A stretch of 5,397 bases of DNA from an archaeon (lineage in GTDB: Archaea; Aenigmatarchaeota; Aenigmatarchaeia; GW2011-AR5; GCA-2688965), in the NCBI GenBank assembly GCA_002688965.1, contig NZEE01000040.1, forward strand, positions 1-5,397, given 5' to 3'. The position numbers and the translations under genes were made by a program. The notes beneath the pieces are model-generated. The model saw nothing but the letters and a program-made list of their open reading frames with translations, was not told where the DNA came from and did no database searches. This document shows positions 5,062 to 5,397 of the stretch, piece by piece; the first letter of the stretch is position 1; each line of letters starts with the position of its first letter.

Positions 5062-5397
5062 TTAGATTTCCCATGGTTCATCTTCAATAACTGTTGTCAA
5101 TTTAACAACGTCTCCCCATAAATTACTTACATGTAATATTACTTCATCGGCATAATTAAGATCCAAATCTCTACCATCGTGTTGATGTCTTAAAGATAAA
5201 ATATTTCCATCCTCAATCTCATGTACATAAATTTTAGGTACAGAATTTGCACCTACATTTTTTAATAAGGAATTCTTAATTAGTTTCCATCCATCATCAT
5301 CCGAAATTTCAGCTATGGTATATGTTCCCTTTTTATTGATAAATGAAAATAGATTTAAATCCTCGCAGTCTTCTTGAGTTAAATATTGTCTTAAAAA
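5062..5397 (-). CDS. SpoVR family protein, C-terminal 111 residues (start beyond window)
   Basis: An open frame runs in from the right edge without a start and ends at TAA 5062-5064. The 111 visible residues match the SpoVR/YcgB C-terminus: FLRQYLT then DLNLFSF (entering strand), YTIAEISDDDGWKLIKNSLLKN like the YEVxxIxDDxGYxxIRxxL block, PKIYVHEIEDGNILSLRHQHDGRDLDLNYADEVILHVSNLWG like the Q-V-x...LTLRHxxxxxxPLxxxxxEEVLKHVxxLWG block. SpoVR proteins (about 470-510 residues) occur with PrkA and YeaH/YhbH in bacteria and act in sporulation or stress; their biochemical role is unclear. Here SpoVR sits directly upstream of prkA, 24 bases away, without YeaH/YhbH between them. Most of the gene, including the N-terminal domain, lies outside the window, so integrity cannot be judged. 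Confidence 0.93.
   Translation of the reverse strand, partial: FLRQYLTQEDCEDLNLFSFINKKGTYTIAEISDDDGWKLIKNSLLKNVGANSVPKIYVHEIEDGNILSLRHQHDGRDLDLNYADEVILHVSNLWGDVVKLTTVIEDEPWEI

Overview
The window looks like part of a large, AT-rich virulent-phage genome (jumbo myophage-like), although no virion gene lies inside it to prove this. The reasons are tightly packed genes all on the minus strand, several very short unrecognised genes, a strongly diverged and shortened chaperonin, SpoVR and PrkA homologues (a pair that, to my knowledge, some jumbo phages carry), and a tmRNA gene 3 bases after a protein-coding stop. An AT-rich bacterial chromosome or a prophage-like island remains possible.

Layout, read in the direction of transcription (right to left): the C-terminal end of a SpoVR-family protein (5062-5397, start outside the window); PrkA, an AAA+ protein of the serine-kinase/protease family (3109-5037); an 82-residue single-pass membrane protein (2816-3064); a 467-residue GroEL/Cpn60-like protein that has lost both catalytic ATPase aspartates (1399-2802); a 70-residue unknown (1135-1347); a 158-residue Cys-rich protein with a possible metal site (646-1122); a 77-residue helical unknown (413-646); a 65-residue histone H1/Hc1-like protein (203-400); and the 5' two-thirds or so of a tmRNA (ssrA) gene (1-199), whose 3' end lies beyond base 1. 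Gaps between genes are 3 to 51 bases, one pair overlaps by a single base, most genes have their own Shine-Dalgarno sequence, and I see no internal terminator. The whole stretch could be one transcript.

The tmRNA call rests on several independent signals: a canonical 5' end with a GGTTTCGAC block, a classic PK1 pseudoknot with two 5-bp stems and an A-rich linker, a GCC resume codon, a 13-residue tag ANTDTFSDYALAA ending in TAA, and a short helix enclosing the end of the tag.

Taken together, the cluster has a protein-quality-control flavour: ribosome rescue and tagging (tmRNA), a chaperonin-fold protein, and an AAA+ PrkA with its usual SpoVR partner. That the genes form one functional module is my inference from proximity and strand only. 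The most unusual items are the likely phage-borne tmRNA placed directly behind an Hc1-like gene, and the chaperonin relative with Ser and Met where GroEL has Asp87 and Asp398.
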